64,000 bases of DNA from a virus: positions 1 through 64,000 of the IMG/VR virus record IMGVR_UViG_3300036770_008715; one strand, given 5' to 3'. The translations under genes were made by a program, and so were the position numbers. Shown in pieces: positions 30,741-38,829 of this stretch. The notes under the pieces were generated by a model. It did not search any database and was not told the origin of the DNA. It was given only the letters and a program-made list of their open reading frames with translations. How positions within the stretch are numbered: the stretch's first letter is position 1; every line of letters begins with the position of its first letter.

Positions 30741-30764
30741 TAAAAAGGGGGACTTACGTCCCCC
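30741..30764 (-). terminator. Rho-independent terminator after the HTH gene
   Basis: The minus strand reads GGGGGAC-GTAA-GTCCCCC followed by TTTTTA. The seven-base perfect stem plus U-run ends transcription of the HTH gene (30782-31069) directly before the TET promoter -35 box. Confidence 0.9.
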
Positions 30765-30781
30765 AGAATCAACAGCCAATA

Positions 30782-31069
30782 TTACTGGCTGATTAGAGCA
30801 TCAGCATAGAGCGCACGGCGAGCCCGAGCGATGTGACGACTCTGCATATTACGGACGAAGCTCTGGCTAGGAGTGCCAATGCGGTATGCAAAGGTCTCTT
30901 CACCACGCGAAGTCGTCACCCGATTGGTGTAAATCGGAACACCTTCGTTGCGAAGGCGATAGACAAGATCAGAAACATTGCTGACTTTGAACATGGTACG
31001 AGCCTGCTTGGTCGTAACTTGTTCGCCACGGGAAAGGTAGTTCAGAAAAGAAGAACGAGCACTCATCAT
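30782..31069 (-). CDS. Helix-turn-helix-type small protein
   Basis: The 95 residues contain SRGEQVTTKQARTMFKVSN followed by VSDLVYRLRNEGVPIYTN, a winged-helix/HTH-like arrangement with the recognition helix around VSDLVYRL. The C-terminal half is Arg-rich (SRHIARARRAL). GAGGTGATTGT precedes the ATG. It has its own sigma70-like promoter, a 23-nt inverted repeat downstream of it, and a terminator, so it forms a monocistronic unit, possibly self-regulated. Similar proteins are common in cyanophages. Confidence 0.75.
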   Translation of the reverse strand: MMSARSSFLNYLSRGEQVTTKQARTMFKVSNVSDLVYRLRNEGVPIYTNRVTTSRGEETFAYRIGTPSQSFVRNMQSRHIARARRALYADALISQ

Positions 31070-31098
31070 ACAATCACCTCAGTTGGTTAGGAAACAAA

Positions 31099-31121
31099 CA
31101 TGGCCAGTTTACCCGACCATG
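31099..31121 (-). promoter_or_regulatory. Inverted repeat between promoter and HTH gene (possible operator)
   Basis: CATGGTC and GGCCATG, separated by 9 nt, form a 7-base imperfect palindrome just after the transcription start expected from the promoter at 31127-31155. It could be bound by the HTH protein or form an mRNA hairpin. Confidence 0.4.
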
Positions 31122-31126
31122 TATTC

Positions 31127-31155
31127 ATTATACTCCAGTTCAATTGAAAAGTAAA
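31127..31155 (-). promoter_or_regulatory. Sigma70-like promoter of the HTH gene
   Basis: TTTACT (31155-31150), 17-nt spacer, TATAAT (31132-31127) on the minus strand; the start codon is at 31069. Confidence 0.7.
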
Positions 31156-31159
31156 ATCT

Positions 31160-32317
31160 TTATTCGGCTGGAGTCTCTGAATTCTCCACAACAGCTACAG
31201 CTTCAGCTTCAGCATCGATCTTGGTATAAAGATCAAGGAAGCTGGTTTTCACTTCGCTATCATAACGGTTCAAGCACATCTCAATTGCTTTCTTGCGAGA
31301 GCCAAAGATATTGTATGCATTCACGATATGAACAAGGCGGCGAGTCGAGATCACTTCGTCAACTGCATCGTCGTTGAATGCTTTACGGATTACAGTTGCC
31401 CAAGTCACCAGTTTGTTGGCGAACTCTGGCTGATTGATACCGAAGGACTCGAATGCTTTGTTAACAATCTCGAGCTCGACTTTCTGCTCGGGATACTCTT
31501 GTTCCCAGGTAAATGCAAATCGCTCAAGGAATGCCTCGTTGAGGACATTTGCACCAATGAATCGGCCATCGTCTGAACCTTTACCCTTGGTGTTCGCAGT
31601 CGCAATGACAGTGAAACCTTTGGCTGCATGGATGATCTCGCCAGTCTTCTTATCAAAGAAAGGTTTGCCCTCAAGTACACCATTGAGGCAAAGGATCTCC
31701 TCAGTACCATAGTCTACTTCGTCAAGGAGAAGTACTGCACCACGACGCATTGCAGTGATTACTGGACCTTCGCGGCGAATGGTATTGCCATCGATCAGTT
31801 CATATGTGCCAATGAGATCAGACTCGTCGGTACGCTTCGTGATATTGACACGAACAAACTCACGCTTGAGGTTGGCGCAGATCTGCTCAACCATCATCGT
31901 CTTGCCATTACCTGAAAGGCCAGTGATATAGACTGGGCAAAACTGTTTCGACTTGATGATCTTCTTGAGATCATTATAGAAACCGAACGGAACATACCAA
32001 GGGTTGGCTTCAGGCACGAAAGATTCAGTAACGTTCAGAGCACGTTTGGTATGCATCTGGACTACCTGAGCCACCATTGCAGGAGCAGCTTCGAGTTGAG
32101 GAGTAGCATCGACACGTTTTTTCGCGGGAGTTCCGCTGTCAAGAAGGCGATAGACGCCATGGCTGACTTTCTCGGTGAATGATTCGCCGAAGATAAAGTT
32201 GGGTACATCATATCCCTTGGTTGCAGCAAAGCTCTTTACCTCTTTGGCCCTGAAAGTCGTACCGAGCTGATCGAGCACGATAGATACGAATTCATTCTTG
32301 GTTTGCTTGTTCCACAT
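31160..32317 (-). CDS. cobS: CobS-like AAA+ ATPase (MoxR-type)
   Basis: This AAA+ ATPase is of the CobS/MoxR group. It is 385 residues from the ATG at 32317, which has GAGGAAAG upstream; the ATG at 32332 has no such site. Walker A reads ITGLSGNGKTMM, Walker B AVLLLDEVDYG, and the sensor-1 region VIATANTKGKGS, followed by EAFLERFAF with the arginine finger. The N-terminal 90 residues look like a separate small domain. The gene is common in cyanophages under this name; the real job is likely remodelling with the VWA/CobT-like partner encoded upstream, not cobalamin synthesis. Confidence 0.9.
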   Translation of the reverse strand: MWNKQTKNEFVSIVLDQLGTTFRAKEVKSFAATKGYDVPNFIFGESFTEKVSHGVYRLLDSGTPAKKRVDATPQLEAAPAMVAQVVQMHTKRALNVTESFVPEANPWYVPFGFYNDLKKIIKSKQFCPVYITGLSGNGKTMMVEQICANLKREFVRVNITKRTDESDLIGTYELIDGNTIRREGPVITAMRRGAVLLLDEVDYGTEEILCLNGVLEGKPFFDKKTGEIIHAAKGFTVIATANTKGKGSDDGRFIGANVLNEAFLERFAFTWEQEYPEQKVELEIVNKAFESFGINQPEFANKLVTWATVIRKAFNDDAVDEVISTRRLVHIVNAYNIFGSRKKAIEMCLNRYDSEVKTSFLDLYTKIDAEAEAVAVVENSETPAE

Positions 32318-32331
32318 ATTCACTTTCCTCA

Positions 32332-32712
32332 TTACTTAGTCAGAATGTAAGGCTTGTTCCACTGGCCGATGTTGACATCAACATACCAACCCACATCGAA
32401 ATAGTCAGTCATCGCATCCGAGCGATCGTGATTGCCGTCATTGGCAGCAGCCAGCAGTTCTGCAAGAAACTTTTTGCAGTTCCCGCTGAAGTGATCCTGG
32501 TACCAATATGGATTAACGGAGAGACCGTTGGATGCTGGTTTATTGGTGGTCGAATGGTAATTTGTCAAAAAGTCCAGCCTACCCTCTTTGACATTGATAA
32601 CGAGCGTACTGTGACTGCGTACAGCCAGAGTTGCTTTGATTCCATACTTGCTACAGATCTTCTTGATCAGCGGAGCCAGTTTGGCTTTTTTTTCTTGCGA
32701 CATATAGGCCAT
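32332..32712 (-). CDS. Conserved-type hypothetical protein (126 aa)
   Basis: It begins MAYMSQEKKAKLAPLIKKICSK, then YGIKATLAVRSHSTLVINVKEG, NPYWYQDHFSG and DYFDVGWYVDVNIGQW. I recognise this pattern as a widespread phage and plasmid protein of unknown function. AGGAAAG precedes the start. It lies between the CobT-like and CobS-like genes, both of which it may accompany in one operon. Confidence 0.75.
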   Translation of the reverse strand: MAYMSQEKKAKLAPLIKKICSKYGIKATLAVRSHSTLVINVKEGRLDFLTNYHSTTNKPASNGLSVNPYWYQDHFSGNCKKFLAELLAAANDGNHDRSDAMTDYFDVGWYVDVNIGQWNKPYILTK

Positions 32713-32729
32713 GATATATACTTTCCTAA

Positions 32730-32891
32730 TTAAAGGTTGGTCTTGATGTAGTCTTTGAGTTCGGTAAGGAACTCGGTGAGTTCTTCTACCCCGTATTTGC
32801 TGAGGTCGTCCTCTCTGGGGTAATCGAAACCTAGTAATATTGCTACTGGCGCGTAGCCGTTGATCTTGCTAATTACGTTCTCTTTTTCCAC
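32730..32891 (-). CDS. Small hypothetical protein (53 aa, GTG start)
   Basis: I choose the GTG at 32891 because GGAG stands 8 nt before it; a GTG at 32912 would put that site inside the gene. The acidic protein contains VISKINGYAPVAILLGFDYP and EELTEFLTELKDYI. It lies 35-40 nt after the TATAATGG promoter at 32923-32930. Function unknown. Confidence 0.55.
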   Translation of the reverse strand: MEKENVISKINGYAPVAILLGFDYPREDDLSKYGVEELTEFLTELKDYIKTNL

Positions 32892-32922
32892 TTTCTTACT
32901 CCAGTTAATCACTCTACAATTA

Positions 32923-32930
32923 CCATTATA
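32923..32930 (-). promoter_or_regulatory. TATAATGG promoter -10 element of the box-N40 class
   Basis: The minus strand reads GCGTATAATGGTAATT. TTGATT of the dispersed box (32976-32971) lies 40 nt upstream. The sequence at the canonical -35 (CTAGTT) is poor. Confidence 0.55.
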
Positions 32931-32956
32931 CGCTTGTAGAAAGAAAAAACTAGCAT

Positions 32957-32985
32957 AAAAACGCTTTATAAATCAATAACTTAGC
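32957..32985 (-). repeat. Dispersed box overlapping the CobT stop codon
   Basis: The minus strand reads GC-TAAGTTATTGATTTATAAAG-CGTTTTT. The first TAA is the stop codon of the CobT-like gene. The copy is the closest to the consensus together with that at 35262-35290. Confidence 0.65.
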
Positions 32986-35203
32986 AAACATAGTCCATCA
33001 GGGCAGTGGTGAAGATGCGGTCGCTCTTCTTTTTGGCCTGGTTTTTGCCGAATTCTTTGGCTAGGCTATTGACCACCTTCTTGTTAAGCTCATTGACATC
33101 AGTCGTAAGAACAGATTCCTGAGTCATATCATCGTTGATTGCAACGTTGAAGTATGCATCGAACCCTTCTTCCTGAGTAGTGAAGAATCCATTATTCTTA
33201 AGGCTCAGTTTCTGCTGTTGTTTCTCATCTTCTGTAAGATCACGCAGCCGATTGCGGATAGCATACCCATAACCAATGTAGAAACCAATGTTATTGGAGC
33301 CAGTGATCTTGCGAATAAACTTTAACAGATCCGTACGAAGGTTATCTCCACGAGTAAAGTTCATGACTGAACGAGACTTGCGATCTGTGATTCGAAGAAT
33401 TTCTTTAATGTAGCTATCATACTTAGTATAAGTGATTCGTTCGCCAAAACCCTTTTCGTTTTTCAAGAAGAAGGAGTCCGTCTCCTCACCATCAGTCAGA
33501 TAGATGGCATTGACAACATCAAGACGATACTTGTTTTTGAACTGCTCAATGATTTCTCGCGAAACAGCAATTGTAGCAATAAGTGGAGTTGAGTTCAGTT
33601 CGAATGCATAGTAGATCGGATTATTAGATCTGCTATGCGGATAGGCAATATTAAGCAACATTTTGACAGCTTGGCTATAGACAGAATTGCTGAAGGAAGA
33701 GCTCAGAATATGTTTGAGATGGAAGTTGTTGGCAGCATTTGGCCACTCGCTATTGCCAACATACAAATTATCACCAGATACAAACTTATCACCTTTCCTG
33801 GTGTGATGCCCACCATCATTAAATCCATAGATGTCGAAGGGCAAATTGACACGCTTGCAAAAAGTAGAAAGGATTAGCAGCTGCTCAACTGTTTGGGGAA
33901 GTATACGATTCATCGAACCAGAGAGATCGACGAACATGACAATGCCATGCGATTTACCCTTCGGCACAACAGTCATCTTGGCAAAGATATCGTTGGTGAA
34001 CCGATAGCTGTGCAGTTTACCCATATCCAACTCACCAGTCTTGGCAGTCAGCTGGCGGGCATACTGCGACGCATTACGCTTCATCAGAAACTGTTTAACA
34101 AGGAGTTGGATATATTTGTCGTTATTACGGGAAAACCGCTGAGCATTTTGTTTATTACGCAACGCAACATCAAATGTTCTTTGTTCATAGAAAGGTTTGA
34201 ATCGCTCAAGAATTTTATCGATCGGCTCAATGATGTTTGAGAGAATGGGTTCGGGGAAATTGCAATTGTGAATTTGAAGTCCATCGACCACTAGTTCTTT
34301 CTCGCGAGCTCGGAAGATTGCGTCAGTGATGGAGTCATCTTCCGAAACTGTATCTCCCAGCTCATCGAGCATTTTATCTGATGCAGTTGACTCTTCTTCT
34401 TCGTCTTCGTCACTCGAATCAAAAGACTGAGCACCGTCTTGTTGATCGTCATCGTAATCATTGGAGTCGAAGTCATCATCCTGATCTTGTTCTTCACCCT
34501 CTTCGCCTGAATCGCCGAATTGGTAATCGAGCTCTTCGTCGAGCCCATCTTCCTGTTGTTCTTGGTTTTGTTTTTTGATCTCGTTACGAAGATCTTCGAT
34601 TGAATCAATCTGATCGGTTTCAGTTTTGTTCTTACCCATGATGCTGCTGACTCGGCGAGCAATATCAACAACTTCATCAAAGGTTTCAACTTCGTCCAGC
34701 GCCTTTACTATCTCCATTTCCTCTTCGGAGAAGGGGATGTGGTTCAGTGCACCAAACTTGAAATGAACATTGAGTCGATCAGCCAGATTCAGTTTGCTGA
34801 AGTCTTTGAGATCTTTGATACCAAAGAAGTCGCGATTGTGCAGCTCTTTGTATGCACGAAACATTGGGCGCGAAAGGCCAGGATACTTGCGTTTCATCAG
34901 CTTCTCAATGCGCGCATCCTCGCAGACGTTGAGTACTGACTTGTTGACGTCAGAAATGTTCGAGGATCCACCATCGATGGCGCTGTGCCAACCTTCGGAT
35001 GGAGTAAAGAGGGAATGGCCAACCTCATGACCCATGAGTAGATCATAAAGATCGCCGTCGATCACTTCCCAGATCGGGCAGTAGAGAGTGCGCGTCTTGA
35101 GGTCAAACGCAGCAGTTGGTATCTTCTGGTGGACGATATTGATATTCTCGCCCGCCAGAAGTTTAGCGAGTGCGGACTTATTGGCTCTGAGGTCTTGGTT
35201 CAT
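32981..35203 (-). CDS. cobT: CobT-like protein: zinc-peptidase-like motif plus VWA domain
   Basis: The 740 residues start at the ATG at 35203, with AGGAG upstream. HEVGH (59-63) in LMGHEVGHSLF is a gluzincin-type HExxH motif. An acidic low-complexity stretch (about 210-290, rich in D, E, S) follows, then a von Willebrand A domain with the MIDAS motif FVDLSGSM near residue 420 and TDGEETD as a later metal-loop. VWA proteins of this type pair with MoxR/CobS ATPases such as the one encoded at 31160-32317. The target is unknown. The stop codon lies inside a dispersed box. Confidence 0.88.
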   Translation of the reverse strand: MNQDLRANKSALAKLLAGENINIVHQKIPTAAFDLKTRTLYCPIWEVIDGDLYDLLMGHEVGHSLFTPSEGWHSAIDGGSSNISDVNKSVLNVCEDARIEKLMKRKYPGLSRPMFRAYKELHNRDFFGIKDLKDFSKLNLADRLNVHFKFGALNHIPFSEEEMEIVKALDEVETFDEVVDIARRVSSIMGKNKTETDQIDSIEDLRNEIKKQNQEQQEDGLDEELDYQFGDSGEEGEEQDQDDDFDSNDYDDDQQDGAQSFDSSDEDEEEESTASDKMLDELGDTVSEDDSITDAIFRAREKELVVDGLQIHNCNFPEPILSNIIEPIDKILERFKPFYEQRTFDVALRNKQNAQRFSRNNDKYIQLLVKQFLMKRNASQYARQLTAKTGELDMGKLHSYRFTNDIFAKMTVVPKGKSHGIVMFVDLSGSMNRILPQTVEQLLILSTFCKRVNLPFDIYGFNDGGHHTRKGDKFVSGDNLYVGNSEWPNAANNFHLKHILSSSFSNSVYSQAVKMLLNIAYPHSRSNNPIYYAFELNSTPLIATIAVSREIIEQFKNKYRLDVVNAIYLTDGEETDSFFLKNEKGFGERITYTKYDSYIKEILRITDRKSRSVMNFTRGDNLRTDLLKFIRKITGSNNIGFYIGYGYAIRNRLRDLTEDEKQQQKLSLKNNGFFTTQEEGFDAYFNVAINDDMTQESVLTTDVNELNKKVVNSLAKEFGKNQAKKKSDRIFTTALMDYVC

Positions 35204-35212
35204 ATACAAACT

Positions 35213-35225
35213 CCTATCTGATAGG
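35213..35225 (-). promoter_or_regulatory. Perfect palindrome covering the CobT ribosome-binding site region
   Basis: CCTATC-A-GATAGG, directly after the promoter and running into AGGAG, could fold into a small hairpin that hides part of the ribosome site, or be an operator. Confidence 0.35.
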
Positions 35226-35227
35226 GT

Positions 35228-35235
35228 CCATTATA
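35228..35235 (-). promoter_or_regulatory. TATAATGG promoter -10 element of the box-N40 class (CobT)
   Basis: The minus strand reads CATATATAATGGACCC. CTGATT of the dispersed box lies 41 nt upstream. The start codon is at 35203. Confidence 0.55.
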
Positions 35236-35261
35236 TATGACTGATCCCTCTAAAATAGCAA

Positions 35262-35290
35262 CAAAAACTCTTTATAAATCAGTAACTTAC
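35262..35290 (-). repeat. Dispersed box overlapping the deformylase stop codon
   Basis: The minus strand reads GCG-TAAGTTACTGATTTATAAAG-AGTTTTT; the TAA is the stop codon of the deformylase gene. Confidence 0.65.
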
Positions 35291-35838
35291 GCGGCAGCTA
35301 GTTTTTTCATCTTTTTCAGGTTGGTTTTGATCTTCCGTTTTGCTTCCATCAGCTTCACTTTGGGTACTCGATCGGTGTATACAACACCATCAAGATGATC
35401 CATTTCGTGAAGGACGCAGGTAGCTGTGAGGCCATTGAACTCCTGTTGCTTCCTTTCGCCTCCAACAATATCATATTGGAGAACAACTGAGTCTGGTCGG
35501 CCAACTGTAACGTACAATCCAGGATATGATAAGCAACCTTCTTGGAATTTAGTTTTGGTTTCTGATACTCTGACAATAACTGGATTGACTAGGCACCAGA
35601 TCTGTTTGCCAACATTAAGCGCAAACATGCGATATGGAAGGCCAACTTGATTGGCTGACAGACCAAGCCCGTTTAGTTTGTTAAGAGTTTCCATCAACGA
35701 CAAAGCAGCATAGGCAACATTTTTATCTGTGACATCAACCCAGTGAGTAGGCTGTCGAAGAATAGGATCATAGAAATCTACTAGTTTCAGAATTTCATAT
35801 TCAAACATCTGGCCATTAACAAACTTTAGCTTCTTCAT
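35287..35838 (-). CDS. def: Peptide deformylase
   Basis: This metalloprotease removes the N-formyl group from nascent proteins. The 183 residues contain all three signature motifs in order: GLGLSANQVG (about 57), EGCLSYPG (about 99, metal-binding Cys) and HEMDHLDG (about 144, HExxH). Peptide deformylases are known from cyanophages. Here the phage also encodes an initiator-like tRNA, so it touches two steps of formyl-methionine use. The start overlaps gene 46 by 4 nt. Confidence 0.95.
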   Translation of the reverse strand: MKKLKFVNGQMFEYEILKLVDFYDPILRQPTHWVDVTDKNVAYAALSLMETLNKLNGLGLSANQVGLPYRMFALNVGKQIWCLVNPVIVRVSETKTKFQEGCLSYPGLYVTVGRPDSVVLQYDIVGGERKQQEFNGLTATCVLHEMDHLDGVVYTDRVPKVKLMEAKRKIKTNLKKMKKLAAA

Positions 35839-37553
35839 GCTGCTAGCCTCTTATGTGAGAAGTTGCCTTTCTTTTCAAATCGAATCACGTGTTCAAACTT
35901 ATCTTGAAGTGAATCGCCTTTGTGGGAAATTATGAAAATATTTATATTGTCGAGGCTACTCAGCACTTGCATCAAACACTCAACACCAAACGAATCCAGA
36001 CTGGAATCAAACACTTCATCAAGAATGAGTAAGTTTGTATTGGCACTGTTTTTCATTCGAGCAACATTGCGCCATGTAAACAGCAGAGCAAGATTGATTC
36101 TGGTCTTTTCGCCCTCTGAGAAGTTTTCATAACTAAAGTCATCGCGATTACGGGACTTAATAGTTTCCTTGAACTCTTCGTCCATATGGAAGTTGACAAA
36201 GAAGTCCATTGCAGCCAGATACTTGTTGACCAACTTATTAATAATCGGCAGATACTGTTTAATAATTTTAGCCTTGATGCCGCCATCTTTGAGCAACTGC
36301 GCCGCAGCATCATAATATTGTTTTTCTTCAACTGCTTTCTTGCGCTCTTCAACTATAGTAGTCAACTCGTCAAGCAATTTCTTTGACTGTTCTTTGGATT
36401 GTACGTTGGTATTCTTTTTACTTTCAAGTTCTTCGATCTCTTGTTGCAGAGTTATATTGTACTTCTGCATATGTCGAATCAATGTTTGGTTGCTGTTTAT
36501 TTGTTTTTGCAACTCAATAATACCATCATTGATTTTTTTAATTTGTTCTAGGTTTTCTATTACCTGCCTTTGCTCTTCCCTGAGCGTAGTCAGTCCTTCT
36601 ACGAGATTCTGCATCTTATCCTGACATTCACCAATTATCTGTTTCTTGAACTCAGGCTCAATTTCCTGCTTACAAGAAGGGCACTGATCGTTGTCATTAT
36701 AGAACTCAATTTCTTTCTCAGCCTTCGATATGTTGTTTTCAATCTTAGCCTGATAAGAAGTCAACAGCTTTTGTTTCTTGAGCATTGACTCTTGATGCTG
36801 AATCTCAGACTCCAGCTCTGTTATCTTTGTAGCTTCTTCTTCGTTTGTTGCAATCAACTTTTCTAGTTCTGTTTTGTTTTCTTCAAGTTGTTCTAGTTTC
36901 TTGTCGATGATCTCTTGATTGTTTTTCTTGATGCTCTCAATGTGCGCTTTGTGTAGCTCAATCTTTTCTTTGGTTGACTCAAGTTTGATCTTGAGTTCAT
37001 TCACTTTGTTCTTGAGGCCATTTACCTTTTCTTTGACCACCTGATTCATGTTAGAGAAGATCTGAATATCAAGTAGATCTTCAATTACCTGTCGGCGGTC
37101 GTTGGCTGACAGTTGCATGAATGGAGTAAATGATGCACTACCAAGTATCACAATCTGAGTGAATGACTTGTAGTTCATCTTGATGATACTTTTCTCCAGC
37201 ACTTCCTGATATTCTTTAGCCGAAGAATTCTGATCAAGTAAACTGTCGTCAACATAGATCTCAAAGATATTGGGTTTGATGCCTCGGCGGATGATATACT
37301 TTCTATCTGCAATATCAAAGTAAAGCTCAACAAGACAATCTTTGCCGTTAACTGAGTTCACCAGTTGTGGTTTGTTGATATTGCGATAGGGTTTGCCAAA
37401 CAGAGCAAACGTAATTGCATCTAGAATGGTTGATTTACCTGCGCCGTTTTCACCAAGGATAAGAACATTGCTTTCCTTGTTGAGTTCGACTTCAGTAAAT
37501 ACGTTACCAGTGGATAGTAGATTCTTCCACTTAATAGTCTTGAATGTAATCAT
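35835..37553 (-). CDS. 46: gp46 recombination exonuclease subunit (Rad50/SbcC-like)
   Basis: This ATPase subunit of the gp46/gp47 nuclease resects DNA ends for recombination-dependent replication. The 572 residues contain Walker A LGENGAGKSTILDAI near residue 35, long coiled coils from about 170 to 420 with a zinc-hook CPSC at about residue 290, the signature YENFSEGEKTRINLALLF, and Walker B LLILDEVFDSSLD. It overlaps gp47 by 4 nt. Confidence 0.97.
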   Translation of the reverse strand: MITFKTIKWKNLLSTGNVFTEVELNKESNVLILGENGAGKSTILDAITFALFGKPYRNINKPQLVNSVNGKDCLVELYFDIADRKYIIRRGIKPNIFEIYVDDSLLDQNSSAKEYQEVLEKSIIKMNYKSFTQIVILGSASFTPFMQLSANDRRQVIEDLLDIQIFSNMNQVVKEKVNGLKNKVNELKIKLESTKEKIELHKAHIESIKKNNQEIIDKKLEQLEENKTELEKLIATNEEEATKITELESEIQHQESMLKKQKLLTSYQAKIENNISKAEKEIEFYNDNDQCPSCKQEIEPEFKKQIIGECQDKMQNLVEGLTTLREEQRQVIENLEQIKKINDGIIELQKQINSNQTLIRHMQKYNITLQQEIEELESKKNTNVQSKEQSKKLLDELTTIVEERKKAVEEKQYYDAAAQLLKDGGIKAKIIKQYLPIINKLVNKYLAAMDFFVNFHMDEEFKETIKSRNRDDFSYENFSEGEKTRINLALLFTWRNVARMKNSANTNLLILDEVFDSSLDSFGVECLMQVLSSLDNINIFIISHKGDSLQDKFEHVIRFEKKGNFSHKRLAA

Positions 37554-38614
37554 GCTTCGACAGTCAAAGCCTCTGCATATATTTCACGTAGTATACTCTT
37601 TAATTTGGGTTTATTCAAATCAATTTCAACTCCATCAACATATTTGTCAAGGATAGTTAGAGTATCATCTGCCTGATCAATCTCAGACTCATCCTCAAGT
37701 GCTACTTGTTCGCTGAAGTCTTCGACAATAGAAAGATCGGCAGGAGCAGAACGAATCAGATTATCAATGAATGTTTCAAAAACAAACTCATTAGTCTTTT
37801 TGGAAACAATAACTTTGATATACTTTGAAGTGTACTGACTGTAGTCGTGGTTCTTGACTTCATTGTAGAAGAAGTCTTCATCGTTGTAGATGAACTTCTT
37901 GAAGATAGTATGCGGATTCTCAAAGAACTCAAGCTCGCGGGTTTCGGTATCAAAAATATGAAACCCGCGAGGATCATTGTAATCACTCCATGTCATTTCA
38001 TATGGAGTGCCAACATATAGAATATTCCCTTTCTGCGAGCGATGATGAAAATGACCAGTTAGGACAAGCTCATAACGCTTGAGCTCTTCGGCTGATTGTC
38101 CTTCGTGGCATACGTTCCCTCGATCCATTTCAAAGCCAGCCAACTCAAAATGACCAAGACAGAAGCTACTAGTAGAATTTTTAATGTATGCAGCAACGTC
38201 TTCCCGATTCGAATCGCAAATCCAAGGAATAATATCAAAAGCAATCCCACCGAAATGTAAAGTGTTAGGCTCTCTATGTATCCAAACATTACCGTATTCT
38301 CCCAGAACTAGTTCGGTTGAGTTGACATCTAGAGTGTTCTTATAAAACACATCATGATTACCAAGTAATGTGTGGAAAGGAATGTTTCTATGTTTGACAG
38401 GATTGAACAGATATTCCTTAGCCAACTTTAGGCTTTGGAAGTTGATGTACTTCCGTCGATCAAACAAATCACCAAGTTGAACAATATTCCTGACTTCATA
38501 TTTATCAATGATAGGGAAAAACGTTTCCTCATAGAACTTCTTGAACAACTGGTGAAATATTAGGCTGTCGTTCCGAGCGCCTATGTGAGCATCTCCGAGT
38601 ATGGCTATCTTCAA
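37550..38614 (-). CDS. 47: gp47 recombination nuclease subunit (Mre11/SbcD-like)
   Basis: This Mn-dependent nuclease is the partner of gp46. The 354 residues have the calcineurin-like metal motifs in order: LGDAHIGARND (about 6-16), QLGDLFDRRK, TLLGNHDVFYK and LTGHFHHRS. The C-terminal third is likely the gp46-binding region. The start overlaps the 72-aa gene by 4 nt. Confidence 0.97.
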   Translation of the reverse strand: MKIAILGDAHIGARNDSLIFHQLFKKFYEETFFPIIDKYEVRNIVQLGDLFDRRKYINFQSLKLAKEYLFNPVKHRNIPFHTLLGNHDVFYKNTLDVNSTELVLGEYGNVWIHREPNTLHFGGIAFDIIPWICDSNREDVAAYIKNSTSSFCLGHFELAGFEMDRGNVCHEGQSAEELKRYELVLTGHFHHRSQKGNILYVGTPYEMTWSDYNDPRGFHIFDTETRELEFFENPHTIFKKFIYNDEDFFYNEVKNHDYSQYTSKYIKVIVSKKTNEFVFETFIDNLIRSAPADLSIVEDFSEQVALEDESEIDQADDTLTILDKYVDGVEIDLNKPKLKSILREIYAEALTVEA

Positions 38615-38829
38615 GCAGCTTCCCTCTTAATTTCCCAAGCCCAGTTTACCGCGCACCAATCAACAATGCATCGATCTTTCGAAAGTTTAGCAATGTTCTC
38701 TCCACGTTTAATCATTCGCATACACCAATCATCCCAATACTCTTTAATAATTTCTTCCTCGCTCAGAGTTACTTCTACAGATTGGCCAAACGCATCATCA
38801 GCTGGTATGATATACCTATAATACCTCAT
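38611..38829 (-). CDS. Small conserved-type protein (72 aa)
   Basis: The protein starts MRYYRYIIPADDAFGQSVEVTLSEEE and is rich in Trp and Cys (WDDWCMRMIKRG, CIVDWCAVNWAW). It overlaps gp47 and gp55 by 4 nt each, suggesting a real gene of the 55-47-46 operon, as seen in other T4-type phages. Function unknown. Confidence 0.7.
   Translation of the reverse strand: MRYYRYIIPADDAFGQSVEVTLSEEEIIKEYWDDWCMRMIKRGENIAKLSKDRCIVDWCAVNWAWEIKREAA

Noticed and set aside
31160-35203. Cobalamin biosynthesis by CobS/CobT
   Set aside because: No chelatase large subunit or other cobalamin gene is present; the names reflect family similarity only.
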